Counted from the stretch's first letter, positions 7,683 to 17,259 are shown. The stretch is DNA of 64,000 bases from Sedimentibacter sp. MB31-C6 (GCF_035934735.1 NZ_CP142396.1:186001-250000), one strand, 5' to 3'. The notes: a model not told the origin generated them from the letters alone. Translations and numbers: made by a program.

Positions 7683-8225
7683 TTATTTATAATATCCATT
7701 AAAGTACTTTTTTCTTTTATTCTTATAATAGCTAACTTTAATATTTCTTTCCATTAAAATCATGTTTTCTTCAATTATACCTTTTAATCCCATAATAATT
7801 AACAATAAATAAACCCATATTTTATATCTATAAATAATAATCAAAAAGCATACAATAAAAAAACTATTTGTCATTATAATATATCTAGAGACAACTTTAG
7901 AATTCAAAAAATATTCTAAAATAGATTTGCAAATATTTCCTCCATCTAAAGGCACTATAGGAACTAGATTTACAAAAGCCAAAAAAAAATTAATTTCTGC
8001 GAAGTATTTATACAATGAATTTCGAAGAACTATGTATAAAACAATATTACAAAACGGTCCAGAAAAAAACAAAATAATTTTTTTAAATAAACTAACGTTT
8101 TCTAAATCAGCATTTATATTAAATCCAAATATTGTAATTTTTACTTTATCGAATTTTATATTTAAGATAATCGCAGAAAATAAATGAGCAATTTCATGAA
8201 TGGCAAGAGCAATAAATATTGCCAC
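7683..8225 (-). CDS. spoIVFB: SpoIVFB-like M50 intramembrane metalloprotease, short N-terminus
   Basis: 180 aa, a multi-pass membrane zinc protease. The HEIAH active-site motif (residues about 10-14) and the later VPLDGG motif, which gives the third metal ligand, are both present. SpoIVFB cuts pro-SigK in the mother-cell compartment during sporulation. The substrate gene, pro-sigK, is in this window at 47.5 kb. The start is GTG; only ACG, AAA and ATT codons separate it from an in-frame TAG. The usual first membrane helix before HExxH is therefore missing compared with Bacillus SpoIVFB. It follows spoIVFA at 13 bases. Either the protein is genuinely short or the start region is mutated. Confidence 0.85.
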   Translation of the reverse strand: MAIFIALAIHEIAHLFSAIILNIKFDKVKITIFGFNINADLENVSLFKKIILFFSGPFCNIVLYIVLRNSLYKYFAEINFFLAFVNLVPIVPLDGGNICKSILEYFLNSKVVSRYIIMTNSFFIVCFLIIIYRYKIWVYLLLIIMGLKGIIEENMILMERNIKVSYYKNKRKKYFNGYYK

Positions 8226-8238
8226 AATTTTCGTCTAC

Positions 8239-8871
8239 CTAATGTGTTAATTCAAATAATTTTACTGGATTAATAGATTCACCTTGTTCCCAAACTTCAA
8301 AATGTAGTAACTTGCTTTCTTTGCTCAATGCTCCTATTATATCGCCCTTAGAAATATTATCTCCTTCTTTTACAAAAGCTTCATTTAATTTACCATAAAT
8401 AATCGTCTTATTACCTTCTTCAATAACTACATAATTAGATAATTTTTCATTATTTCCAACTTGAGTAACAGTACCAAATGATATAGATTTCACAGTCTCA
8501 GTGTTTGATAATATATCTATCCCATGATTATAATAAGTCTCATCTCCACTTTTATTCAAACCATAGTCTTGATATATTGTGCCAATAACAGGAGCAACAA
8601 ACTCTGAATTTTCTTTAGAAAAAAATGGAATACTTTGTTTTATATCTGTTACAAAATTTAAAATATTTTTTTTAACTGTCGTTGGTTCAATTGTTTCGTT
8701 AAGTTTTTGATCTGCAGTATTAATAATTTGTCTTGTTGTATCTGAATTTACTTGCTTTGTTATTATTACTGCAGTTACTAGTACTATACTAAAAACTACT
8801 TGTAATGCTAATTTCTTATTAAATTGTTCCTTTCTTTTAATACTAATTCTTTTTTTAGATATTTTATTCAT
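8239..8871 (-). CDS. spoIVFA: SpoIVFA-like, M23-domain regulator of SpoIVFB
   Basis: 210 aa with a basic cytoplasmic N-terminus, one membrane helix (about residues 24-43) and an external LytM/M23 domain (about 95-205). SpoIVFA holds SpoIVFB in an inactive complex until the forespore signal arrives. The M23 fold is seen in VAPVIGTIYQDYGLN, YYNHGIDIL and LLHFEVWEQG. The zinc-site residues are incomplete, as expected for a non-catalytic member. An upstream GTG gives four more residues, but the ATG at 8871 has GGGGTGA at correct spacing. It lies directly before spoIVFB, the conserved order. Confidence 0.85.
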   Translation of the reverse strand: MNKISKKRISIKRKEQFNKKLALQVVFSIVLVTAVIITKQVNSDTTRQIINTADQKLNETIEPTTVKKNILNFVTDIKQSIPFFSKENSEFVAPVIGTIYQDYGLNKSGDETYYNHGIDILSNTETVKSISFGTVTQVGNNEKLSNYVVIEEGNKTIIYGKLNEAFVKEGDNISKGDIIGALSKESKLLHFEVWEQGESINPVKLFELTH

Positions 8872-8930
8872 TCCTAAACTCACCCCTTCACTATATTTTA
8901 TTAAAATATTACAAGCTTTATTACAAAATA

Positions 8931-8965
8931 AAAAACTTTTGTTATATTTTTCAACAAAAGTTTTT
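8931..8965 (-). terminator. Terminator of the mre operon
   Basis: A 13-bp inverted repeat (AAAAACTTTTGTT and complement, 9-base loop) lies 42 bases past the MinD-like stop and before spoIVFA, followed on the minus strand by TATTTTG. A/T runs within the arms make it work in both directions. Confidence 0.7.
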
Positions 8966-9006
8966 TATTTTAGTTTCGTTTCTAATCATAAATTAATATC
9001 CCATCA

Positions 9007-9720
9007 TCAAACAATAGAATTTATTTTATTAATTATTTCTTTTATACCATCATTAAATATATTTTCTTCTTTGTTAAAGAAAAAGTCATTTGATAATGTA
9101 ACATATCTTGAATCTTCCTCAATAATAGCCGTTAGTTCCTTTTCTATCATTTTTTTTAGATCACTTATTTTAAGCATAATTCCTTTTTTAGATTTTTTCT
9201 TATCATATCTATTTATTACAACCATTGAACTATCTAATGAAAATTTGTTTGCAATATCTATATCATTATTTATTTCTTTTACACTTGAGTAGTCATTATT
9301 ATTAACGCTTACAATGATATCAATATTGTTAAAATCCACAAAAGATAATTCTATTGTTTTATCTATATCAACAATTATAATATCATATTTATTCTTTGCA
9401 GCTATTATCAGTTTCGAAAAATTTTCTCTTTTTACTTTATTTAATTTATCAAAAATTCTAGGATATGGAAGTATGCTTAAGTTTTCTGTAATATCTATTA
9501 TTGCCTGTTCAACTGAACAGGTGCAATCCAACACGTCTTTAATATCATATATAATATCTTCATTAACATTTAAGTATTCCGATATTTTCTTTTTCCCAGA
9601 TGATAAATCCATAAGAAGAACTTTCTTACCACTTTTTGAAAGTTCTACACCAGTTTTAATTGATATAATAGTTTTTCCTATTTCATTTTTTTGAGAACTA
9701 ACTAAAATTACACTACCCAT
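9007..9720 (-). CDS. MinD/ParA-like P-loop ATPase
   Basis: 237 aa. It starts with a deviant Walker A motif (QKNEIGKT), keeping the signature Lys and GKT but not the usual KGG. Other MinD/ParA features follow: VLLMDLSS after the first strand and IIIVDID at Walker B. It is the last gene of the mreBCD-PBP2 operon, the place where minC-minD normally sit in Firmicutes. No minC lies in this operon, and a clear membrane-targeting amphipathic tail like that of MinD is not obvious. Division-site placement is therefore likely but unproven; it could be a diverged ParA-like protein with another job. Confidence 0.7.
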   Translation of the reverse strand: MGSVILVSSQKNEIGKTIISIKTGVELSKSGKKVLLMDLSSGKKKISEYLNVNEDIIYDIKDVLDCTCSVEQAIIDITENLSILPYPRIFDKLNKVKRENFSKLIIAAKNKYDIIIVDIDKTIELSFVDFNNIDIIVSVNNNDYSSVKEINNDIDIANKFSLDSSMVVINRYDKKKSKKGIMLKISDLKKMIEKELTAIIEEDSRYVTLSNDFFFNKEENIFNDGIKEIINKINSIV

Positions 9721-9757
9721 TTTTTATCTCCCCTATTTTTTTAACAATATAAATACT

Positions 9758-12700
9758 CTATTGCGAAACCGTATTGTTTGGAATTGTATTATTTAGTTTA
9801 AGATACTCGCCTATGACCTCTCTAACAATTGGAGTTGGATACCTTCCCGAACCACCTTGAAAAAGCACGCATGCAACAGCAATTTGTGGATCATCATAAG
9901 GTGCAAAAGCAACATACCATGCAAATTCGTCGTAAGGCTCACCAGTATCGGGGTTAATTCCTTCCTTTTGTGCTGTACCAGTCTTGCTTCCAACTCCAAC
10001 AGGGAAATTAGCATAGGGCTTTGCACTATCATCTAAAGATACAAGCCTCATTCCTTCTTTTAATACATCAAAATAACTGTAGTCATTTACTTCAATTCTT
10101 TCAGATTCTCTTAAAGGTTTGTAATTTGTTTCTTTATCATCATATGTTTTAACATCTTTAATAACACTTACATTATGTTTATAACCACCACTTGCAATCA
10201 TAGCAACATAATTTGCCATTTGCAAAGTAGTATATGAGTTATTTCCTTGGCCTATACTTATATTTAAATTATCTCCTGCATTCCAAACAGCTTGATTTAT
10301 ATATGAATATTTAATTATATCAACTAAAGGAATGTTATTATCATTAGTTTTATCTGGATTTAATCTTAAAGCTTTAAGTTCATCATAAACTTCTCCTCTT
10401 GTCATTAAATCATCACGATCAATCCAACTCACGATTTCTTCAACTATTTCATTTTTCATACCTTCATCAACTTTATATCCATCTTCTAAATATCTTTCTA
10501 CATTAGCTTCTAGAAATATTCTTAGGTACATTCTAATATTTAACTTTTTTCCTTCTATACTAGGTACTCCACCGGAATATTCCTGAGGTATGTCTATTTC
10601 AATGCCTGTTTTGCTGTTTAAACCAAATTTATTTGCTGTTTCAATAATATCCTCTGCATCAACTTTAACAGTATGTTTTTGATTTGTAGCTAAATTTTCT
10701 CCTAATACAGTTGTATAAAAGTAAAAATTACAAGAATTCATAATTGCTTCATACATAGTTTGATATCCATGAGAACCACCATACATATTATAAATCCAAC
10801 AACTAAAATGTCTATCTCCAACTTCCATAGTTCCAGCACAATATACCTTAGTATTAGGATTTACACCTTTGTCTAAAGCAGCTAAAGCTGTAACCATTTT
10901 AAATGTAGAGCCTGGCTGAATAGCAGTTAACATAGAAATATTATAAAGTGGTCTAGGAGCTAATGGATTTTTAGATTCATTTATAAGACTATTCCAATCC
11001 TCACTAGAAATACCAGTTGAAAACAAATTCAAATCATAAGAAGGATAGTTGGCCATTGCTAATACTTCTCCTGTTTTTACATCTAGCGCAACTAAGGCTC
11101 CTGATTCAGCATTTTCATATTTATCTACAAAATTAAAATCTCCCCATTCACTTTCAAATACACCCCCTACATGAATTTGTTCAAGACCTTTTTGCAAAGA
11201 TTCTTCAGCTTTTTTTTGAAGATTTTTATCAATTGTAAGATACAAATCATCTCCAGGTATTGGTGCCTCGCTTGAAACAGACCTAATAGTCTTACCAACA
11301 TTATTTACTTCAACAGTTTTTTTACCTTTTTTTCCTACTAAGTACTCTTCAAATTTTTCTTCTATTCCAGTTTTCCCTATTATATCATCAGGACTATATC
11401 CTTTTTCTGTAATATACTCCTGTACTTCATAGTCCTGTGCAATTTTGCCTAAATAACCTAAGATATGCGCTGCAGAATTATTTTCCGGATAATATCTAAG
11501 AGGTTCAATTTCTACATTAATTCCATTTAACTCATGAGATCTTTCTGATATCATTGCAACAGATTTTTCTGAGATACTATAACATATATCGACAGGATGA
11601 TATGACAAATATCCAATCTTGTTATACCTTTCTCTTATAACTAACATGTTTCTTAATTCATAATCATTTATATTAGAATCAATATCCAAAGAATCTTTTA
11701 ATAAATTAAAAACTTCTTCAGCAGTATAATCTTTAGAATCATCAATTGATTTTACATTTTTAGTAATCCAATTCTTTTTATTTCTAATTGGTGTGTATTC
11801 CCAATCTGCTATTGATATTGATGGGTTTTCATATTTGAGCAACTCTATTTGAGCATAATATTTCACATCATCATTAGTAATGAGGTTGTATAACACGTCA
11901 AAATTTCTTACTGCTATTTCCTTTATAAAATCAAAAGCAATTGTATTATTATCTAAATGTAATTGGTTTAAATATTTGTTTTTTATTTCTTCATCAGTAT
12001 ATTCAAACATTATATATTCGCCATTTTCAGTGAAATTCACCGGCAAATCAGGATATATTTCTGTTAGCATTTCTATCAAATATTTACCTGGAATAAATTT
12101 TTTATTCCCTGATTGATATACTCGTTGTAATAAGTTGTTTATTGAATTATTAATTGTGAGAAGAACAAAATCATCTTTAGCAGAAGTTGTTTCTGTTATT
12201 CCTTCATACTTCATTATCAAATTTCGTTTTACACTTTTATACTCATTATCTTGAATAAATGAATATTCAACAAGTTTAATATTGTCTGCCAAACCTTTTG
12301 TTTGTAAAAATTCATAAGAAAGTCGTCTTATCTTTGAATTTGAAAACAAATTAGTAATGTAATTATTTTTTTTGATTAGTAATTGTCCCACCACAATATC
12401 AGGACTTGAATTTTTACTCAATCCATTTTCTTCAAGCCATATTTTAATTGAATCTGTTTCTATTTCTTCAGTATTATCATTATTGTTTTCAATATTTTCT
12501 TCTGATTCTACTGTTTCTCTAATAAAAATATATTGCCCATCTACTAAATCAATGGGAATGTCCATATTCTTTTTAATTAATTCCAAAACTCTTTTTTTAA
12601 CATTAAAATTTTCATTATAAATTTGTGTTTCATAATTTAACCATTCAATTATATTTAACTTAATTTCTTCAATTACCTTATCATGTGCTGTTTTATATAT

Positions 12701-13135
12701 ACTGGATATAATTTCTTCATTTGAATTTTCATCAGCTATTATATTCTGTACATTTTCTATATCTTCATTAATATACTCAAAGGTGTCTAATTCAATAGGA
12801 AATTCATCTATAGGTCTTTCTCCATTTTCATCAAGTATTTTGGATAAAATATAAGATACTTGATTAAACTGGTTGATAGGAAGTTCATCTGTATACATCT
12901 GTACAGTAAAACTTGTAACATTATCAGCAAGTATTTCTCCATTTCTATCAAAAATTTTGCCTCTTGGAGCTTTTACTGGAATATCCTTAATTTTCTTTAT
13001 ATCGGCTATTGCTCTATAATCCTCCCCTTGGACTATAGTAAGAACTGCCATTCTAAATCCAAGAACTATTAGCAAAAAAACGATAATTATATAAAATATA
13101 TTAAATCTATTTTTAAAAAATTTTTTTAAAGCCAT
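9758..13135 (-). CDS. mrdA: Penicillin-binding protein 2 (MrdA), oversized elongasome transpeptidase
   Basis: 1,125 aa, much longer than the usual 600-750 aa of class B PBPs. One membrane helix lies at about 12-33. The pedestal motifs RGKIFDRNGEILADN follow directly. The transpeptidase domain is complete: acylation Ser743 in GSTFK, SxN as Ser801 in NSCN, and Lys1051 in SKTGTA. It cross-links peptidoglycan during rod elongation together with MreBCD, whose genes lie just upstream. The additional length sits between about residues 90 and 500: acidic, Asn-rich and low in recognisable motifs. No frameshift is visible and the reading frame is open throughout. Confidence 0.95.
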   Translation of the reverse strand: MALKKFFKNRFNIFYIIIVFLLIVLGFRMAVLTIVQGEDYRAIADIKKIKDIPVKAPRGKIFDRNGEILADNVTSFTVQMYTDELPINQFNQVSYILSKILDENGERPIDEFPIELDTFEYINEDIENVQNIIADENSNEEIISSIYKTAHDKVIEEIKLNIIEWLNYETQIYNENFNVKKRVLELIKKNMDIPIDLVDGQYIFIRETVESEENIENNNDNTEEIETDSIKIWLEENGLSKNSSPDIVVGQLLIKKNNYITNLFSNSKIRRLSYEFLQTKGLADNIKLVEYSFIQDNEYKSVKRNLIMKYEGITETTSAKDDFVLLTINNSINNLLQRVYQSGNKKFIPGKYLIEMLTEIYPDLPVNFTENGEYIMFEYTDEEIKNKYLNQLHLDNNTIAFDFIKEIAVRNFDVLYNLITNDDVKYYAQIELLKYENPSISIADWEYTPIRNKKNWITKNVKSIDDSKDYTAEEVFNLLKDSLDIDSNINDYELRNMLVIRERYNKIGYLSYHPVDICYSISEKSVAMISERSHELNGINVEIEPLRYYPENNSAAHILGYLGKIAQDYEVQEYITEKGYSPDDIIGKTGIEEKFEEYLVGKKGKKTVEVNNVGKTIRSVSSEAPIPGDDLYLTIDKNLQKKAEESLQKGLEQIHVGGVFESEWGDFNFVDKYENAESGALVALDVKTGEVLAMANYPSYDLNLFSTGISSEDWNSLINESKNPLAPRPLYNISMLTAIQPGSTFKMVTALAALDKGVNPNTKVYCAGTMEVGDRHFSCWIYNMYGGSHGYQTMYEAIMNSCNFYFYTTVLGENLATNQKHTVKVDAEDIIETANKFGLNSKTGIEIDIPQEYSGGVPSIEGKKLNIRMYLRIFLEANVERYLEDGYKVDEGMKNEIVEEIVSWIDRDDLMTRGEVYDELKALRLNPDKTNDNNIPLVDIIKYSYINQAVWNAGDNLNISIGQGNNSYTTLQMANYVAMIASGGYKHNVSVIKDVKTYDDKETNYKPLRESERIEVNDYSYFDVLKEGMRLVSLDDSAKPYANFPVGVGSKTGTAQKEGINPDTGEPYDEFAWYVAFAPYDDPQIAVACVLFQGGSGRYPTPIVREVIGEYLKLNNTIPNNTVSQ

Positions 13136-13165
13136 CTTATTTCACCATATAACCTTTTCTTTACA

Positions 13166-13657
13166 CTATTTCACACTAATTCGCTCAAATAAGAGTATTA
13201 CAAATTTTAAAATCAATACTGTAAAAACAGTATTTAAAACTATTTCAATTGTTAGTGTCCTAAACATTATACCTACACTTACTAAATTGTATTTAAGAAA
13301 AAATAGAATTATATATAAAAACACATGCATAAATACTGTAGAAATTACTGTGATTATACAATATAGTACATAATTTTCTCTATTTACCTCTTCACTATGA
13401 TATCCTACTAAAGCTCCTATAATAAAATAAATCAATGAATAAATACCAAATACATCATATAACATAACATCGTATAAAAAACCTGTAAGCAACCCAAAAA
13501 AGCTGCCAGTTACACCTCCAGTCATTATAGCAAAAATAACAACTAATATTAATGAGATATTAGGTATAACTCCCAATAAATCTACAAAGTTGTAAAAAGA
13601 AGTTTGAAGGATAAAATTTATAACAATAATAGCAGTCATTATACTGATTTTTTTCAT
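13166..13657 (-). CDS. mreD: Rod shape-determining protein MreD
   Basis: 163 aa, an almost wholly hydrophobic protein with about five membrane helices and few polar loops, the typical size and pattern for MreD. It links MreC to the elongation machinery in the membrane. The family pattern GFLYDVMLYDVFGIYSLIY is visible near residue 60. The gene lies between mreC (26 bases) and PBP2 (30 bases), the standard order, which is the strongest support since MreD sequences diverge widely. Confidence 0.92.
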   Translation of the reverse strand: MKKISIMTAIIVINFILQTSFYNFVDLLGVIPNISLILVVIFAIMTGGVTGSFFGLLTGFLYDVMLYDVFGIYSLIYFIIGALVGYHSEEVNRENYVLYCIITVISTVFMHVFLYIILFFLKYNLVSVGIMFRTLTIEIVLNTVFTVLILKFVILLFERISVK

Positions 13658-13683
13658 TTAAACTACTATTCCTTTCATTTATT

Positions 13684-14523
13684 CTATCTGTCTACCATTA
13701 AGACAAATACTTTATTTAATTTAGTAAATTCTACTGCTGATTTTACTACTATCCTTTGAGTAGATGCATCTGTTGTTTGTACTACATCTGTAATTGTTCC
13801 AATATAAATATCTGGTATATATACTTCACCTATGCCAGAAGTTACTAATTGCTCGCCCACATTTGCCCTAGCCTTACTATTAAAAAAGTATCCTGTTACA
13901 GTACCATCTATGCTTCCTTGAACTATTCCGCTTTCTTCATTGTCAATATCCCTAAAACTTATTCTGCAAGTTTCATCAAGAATTGTAATAACCTTTGACC
14001 AATTAGAAGAAGTTTCTGTAATTAAGCCAACTAGTCCAACTTGAATAACACCATTTTCACTTTCTACAGCATGAATTACTATATCATTTTTCTTTAATCC
14101 ATCATTCTCACCTTTATCAATTGTAAAGCGACTAAACCAATTAGAATTATCTAAACCAATAACCTGACCTACAACATAATCATGTTCTAAATTTTTCTTC
14201 ATTTCATATTCAGCTTCAACTGCTTCAGATTTATTTACAACATTTTCAAGTATTCTAACCTGTTCCTGCAATTCGTGAACCTTTTCAGTTAATAATAAGT
14301 TTTCTTCACGCATTTTTACTATTTCCTGAACAGAATAAAAGGAACTAGTCAATGTTTGTCCAATGTTATAAGTAACTTTTTGCAGACTAGATATAAGGTT
14401 TCCTAGGAAACCTATATTAATATCTGCAAATCGTCCTACTGACGATAACCCAATTAAAATTATTAATATCAAAATTGTTAGATAAAACAAAAATTTTTTT
14501 AGATGTTTTTTAATAAAATACAT
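13684..14523 (-). CDS. mreC: Rod shape-determining protein MreC
   Basis: 279 aa. A short cytoplasmic start and one membrane helix (about 10-30) lead into a coiled coil (about 65-105, KMREENLLLTEKVHELQEQV). A beta-rich external domain follows (GLDNSNWFSRFTIDKGENDG, GLVGLITETSSNWSKVITILD, VTSGIGEVYIPDIYIGTI). It organises PBP2 outside the membrane. Size and domains match the family fully. It follows mreB by 13 bases. Confidence 0.96.
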   Translation of the reverse strand: MYFIKKHLKKFLFYLTILILIILIGLSSVGRFADINIGFLGNLISSLQKVTYNIGQTLTSSFYSVQEIVKMREENLLLTEKVHELQEQVRILENVVNKSEAVEAEYEMKKNLEHDYVVGQVIGLDNSNWFSRFTIDKGENDGLKKNDIVIHAVESENGVIQVGLVGLITETSSNWSKVITILDETCRISFRDIDNEESGIVQGSIDGTVTGYFFNSKARANVGEQLVTSGIGEVYIPDIYIGTITDVVQTTDASTQRIVVKSAVEFTKLNKVFVLMVDR

Positions 14524-14536
14524 TTATACTCCACTA

Positions 14537-15607
14537 TTACATATTTTCACATATTTTTCCTGCCCCAAGAACTACGCATGATAACGGATTATCTGCAATA
14601 TATACTTTTAATCCTGATTCTTTTTCAATATAACGGTCTAATCCTTTAAGCAATGCTCCTCCACCAGTTAAAAATATACCATTTGTAAATAAATCCGATG
14701 CTAATTCTGGTGGTGTTTTTTCAAGAACCCTTTTTATTGCATTTACAACATTATTTATTGTTTCCAAAATTGCTTCCCTTACTTCATCATGTGTTATTGT
14801 AATTTTCAAAGGTAACCCTGATACTATATCTCTTCCTCTAATATCCATAATTGTAACATTCTCTACAATCTTTTCTTCCACTGTCTCTAAACTATCGTCT
14901 AATACCATATCTTTTACTCTTTTTTCTGTTTTTTGATTATAGTATTCATTACTTGCATTACCTAAAACTTTTTTTATTTTTTCTGCTGTTACTAATCCAA
15001 TATCCATTTTATATTTTAATTTTATATAATCCTTAATATTAACATCCATATCATCTCCAGCAATTCTCAAAGAATCACTAACTACTATACCTCCTAAAGA
15101 TACAACAGCTATTTCAGTAGTTCCGCCACCTATATCAACAATCATATTTCCAATTGGTTGTTCAACATTCAAACCTGCCCCAATAGCTGCTGCCATTGGT
15201 TCTTCAACAAGTTTTACTTTTCTTGCACCAGCATCATATGCTACTTCTTCTACAGCTCTCTTTTCTATTGAAGTAACGCCTACTGGTACACATATAACAA
15301 TATTTGATTTTATAAAACGTCTGTTATTTAAAGCTTTATCTATGAAATATTTTATCATAGACCTTGTAATCTCGAAATCTGCAATTACGCCATTTTGCAA
15401 AGGCCTTATTGCGTTAATTGAAGCAGGTGTTCTATCAATCATATCTTTAGCATCTTGACCTACTGCACAAACCTGATTAAAATTTGTTTTTATCGCCACT
15501 ACAGATGGTTCGTTAACAATTATTCCCTTACCTTTAACATAAACTAATGTATTTGATGTACCTAAATCTATACCTATTTTTTGTGTAAATAAATCCATAA
15601 AACTCAT
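14537..15607 (-). CDS. mreB: Rod shape-determining protein MreB (actin-like)
   Basis: 356 aa, slightly longer than the usual 330-345. The actin-type ATP-binding motifs are present: IGIDLGTSNTLVYVKGKG (phosphate 1), VDIGGGTTEIAVVSLGG (phosphate 2) and LTGGGALLKGLD (adenosine). MreB filaments guide lateral wall synthesis beneath the membrane. It is the first gene of the mreBCD-mrdA-minD-like operon, and AAGGAAA precedes the ATG. radC lies 41 bases upstream in the same direction, the classic radC-mreB neighbour pair. Confidence 0.97.
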   Translation of the reverse strand: MSFMDLFTQKIGIDLGTSNTLVYVKGKGIIVNEPSVVAIKTNFNQVCAVGQDAKDMIDRTPASINAIRPLQNGVIADFEITRSMIKYFIDKALNNRRFIKSNIVICVPVGVTSIEKRAVEEVAYDAGARKVKLVEEPMAAAIGAGLNVEQPIGNMIVDIGGGTTEIAVVSLGGIVVSDSLRIAGDDMDVNIKDYIKLKYKMDIGLVTAEKIKKVLGNASNEYYNQKTEKRVKDMVLDDSLETVEEKIVENVTIMDIRGRDIVSGLPLKITITHDEVREAILETINNVVNAIKRVLEKTPPELASDLFTNGIFLTGGGALLKGLDRYIEKESGLKVYIADNPLSCVVLGAGKICENM

Positions 15608-15648
15608 ATATATTTCCTTTCAATCTACGATAGCGCAGTTATTCACAA

Positions 15649-16338
15649 TTATATTAAACCGTCTTCTTTAAAACTAAAAAATATTCCATCACCTATTATT
15701 ATGTGATCAATAACCTTAATACCTATAATTTTCCCGCATTCAACTAACCTGTTTGTCAGTACAATATCCTCGTGACTAGGCTCCACTTCACCACTAGGAT
15801 GATTATGGACTAGTATAATTGATGAGGAGGAGCTTTTAATAGCTTCTATAAATACTTCTCTTGGATGAACTATAGAACTATTAAGACTACCTTCAGAAAT
15901 TTGTGGAACTTTTATTATATTGTTTTTTGTATCTAAAATTATAATTTTAAAATATTCTTTTTTGCAATAACGTAATTCCTCCATCATAACAATAGCTGCA
16001 TCGTTAGGTGAAGTTATTTTTATCTTATCTATTTTTAATGTACTTATTCTTTTACTAAGTTCAACAACCGCTAAAAGTTTAGCTGCCTTAACATTATTAA
16101 TCCCTTTATATTTCTTGAAATTTTCTAATGTTCCTTCAGAAATATTTCTTAACCCTTTTCCATCCTCCATTAATAATCTTTGTGCTAACATTATAACATT
16201 TTCTTTTTTGCTTCCAGTTCTTAAAACTACTGCAATTAATTCTGAATTAGTCAAAACACTAGCTCCATACTTTAGCAATTTTTCCTGTGGTCTATCTTCG
16301 GCAGGTATTGACTTAATGGTATAATTAGTATTGTCCAT
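15649..16338 (-). CDS. radC: RadC family protein (JAB metallopeptidase-like)
   Basis: 229 aa. A helix-hairpin-helix region (LTNSELIAVVLRTGSKKENV, FKKYKGINNVKAAKLLAVVEL) lies N-terminal to an MPN/JAB zinc domain with VHNHPSGEVEPSHED. The ATG at 16338 is preferred to an earlier in-frame codon because TTGGAGGATAAA lies directly before it. The family was once called a DNA-repair protein, but its biochemical role is unsettled; it may be a zinc-dependent nuclease or peptidase. Its place beside maf and mreB is widely conserved in Firmicutes. Confidence 0.93.
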   Translation of the reverse strand: MDNTNYTIKSIPAEDRPQEKLLKYGASVLTNSELIAVVLRTGSKKENVIMLAQRLLMEDGKGLRNISEGTLENFKKYKGINNVKAAKLLAVVELSKRISTLKIDKIKITSPNDAAIVMMEELRYCKKEYFKIIILDTKNNIIKVPQISEGSLNSSIVHPREVFIEAIKSSSSSIILVHNHPSGEVEPSHEDIVLTNRLVECGKIIGIKVIDHIIIGDGIFFSFKEDGLI

Positions 16339-16427
16339 TTTATCCTCCAATATGCAATATATTACAAAATTACCAGACATCGTTTATAGATGGATGTATG
16401 AACATGTTTCCTTTTTATGTAATATTA

Positions 16428-17006
16428 TTAGAGCAATTTTTCAGAAAAATGTTTTGCACATAAATTATTCAATTTAACTAACGGTAATCCTTTTACATTA
16501 TTATAACAACCATCTATTTTTTTTACTAACAGTTCTCCATAACCTTGTATGCCATAACCACCAGCTTTATCCTTATATTCTCCAGTATTTAAATATCTTT
16601 TTATAAAATCATCATCAAATTTAATAAACTCAACCGTTGTTTCTTCGTAGTCTACTATTCTTTTTCCTGTAACATTATCTATTATGCAAATACCTGTATA
16701 AACTTTATGACTTTTACCTGATAAATATTTGAGCATACTAAAAGCTTCATCATAATTACTTGGTTTTCCCATTACTTTATGCAAATAAACTATTGTATCT
16801 GCAGCAATAATCAAACCTTTTTCATCACAAATATCATGAACGTTATTAGCTTTTTCGATAGCTATTTTCATAACTGTAGTTTGAGGTTTATCCTTTGGAT
16901 TAACACTTTCTTTAACTTCAGGTATATATCTATTTATTACATTTGCATAATTACTTAACATTTCAATTCTTCTTGGTGATTTTGATGCTAAAATAATTTT
17001 TTTCAT
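16428..17006 (-). CDS. maf: Maf-like nucleoside triphosphate pyrophosphatase
   Basis: 192 aa. Family motifs ILASKSPRRIEML (N-terminus), IAADTIVY (near 65) and the GKSHKVYTG block are present, followed by DKAGGYGIQGYGE near 145. Maf proteins hydrolyse dTTP, UTP or modified pyrimidine triphosphates to monophosphates and are linked to septum control in Bacillus. The order maf-radC-mreB is conserved, and the gene follows the DUF4321 gene by 10 bases. Confidence 0.95.
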   Translation of the reverse strand: MKKIILASKSPRRIEMLSNYANVINRYIPEVKESVNPKDKPQTTVMKIAIEKANNVHDICDEKGLIIAADTIVYLHKVMGKPSNYDEAFSMLKYLSGKSHKVYTGICIIDNVTGKRIVDYEETTVEFIKFDDDFIKRYLNTGEYKDKAGGYGIQGYGELLVKKIDGCYNNVKGLPLVKLNNLCAKHFSEKLL

Positions 17007-17016
17007 AATATTATCC

Positions 17017-17259
17017 TTATAGCTTTCTATAAGCTATTATTGCAATTAATAGTCCTATTATTCCTGCTACAGTAAGATTTGCATTAAACCCTAATGTAAA
17101 TGATACTAAATTTAAATCCAATGTAGCTGGACCAAAACCTATTGATTCGCCATAATTTAAAATAGGAAAATATGATGAAAATGCATTACCGATTATTGTT
17201 CCTACAATTGAACATGTCAAGATTAGTAAAATTAAGAAAAACGTGCTCCCCCTTTTCAT
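17017..17259 (-). CDS. DUF4321 small membrane protein
   Basis: 80 aa with two membrane helices (about 5-27 and 58-77) joined by a loop containing SIGFGPATLDLNLVSFTLGF, which matches the DUF4321 family found near maf and mre genes in Clostridia. Function unknown. It lies one base after the Gx transporter gene and 10 bases before maf, so it belongs to that transcript. Confidence 0.8.
   Translation of the reverse strand: MKRGSTFFLILLILTCSIVGTIIGNAFSSYFPILNYGESIGFGPATLDLNLVSFTLGFNANLTVAGIIGLLIAIIAYRKL

Noticed and set aside
8226-8240. spoIVFB start restored by UGA recoding
   Set aside because: The in-frame stop upstream is TAG, not TGA, so selenocysteine insertion cannot apply.
9811-10032. A 73-aa minus-strand frame inside the PBP2 gene
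   Set aside because: Overlaps the transpeptidase domain in another frame, without ribosome site or family match.
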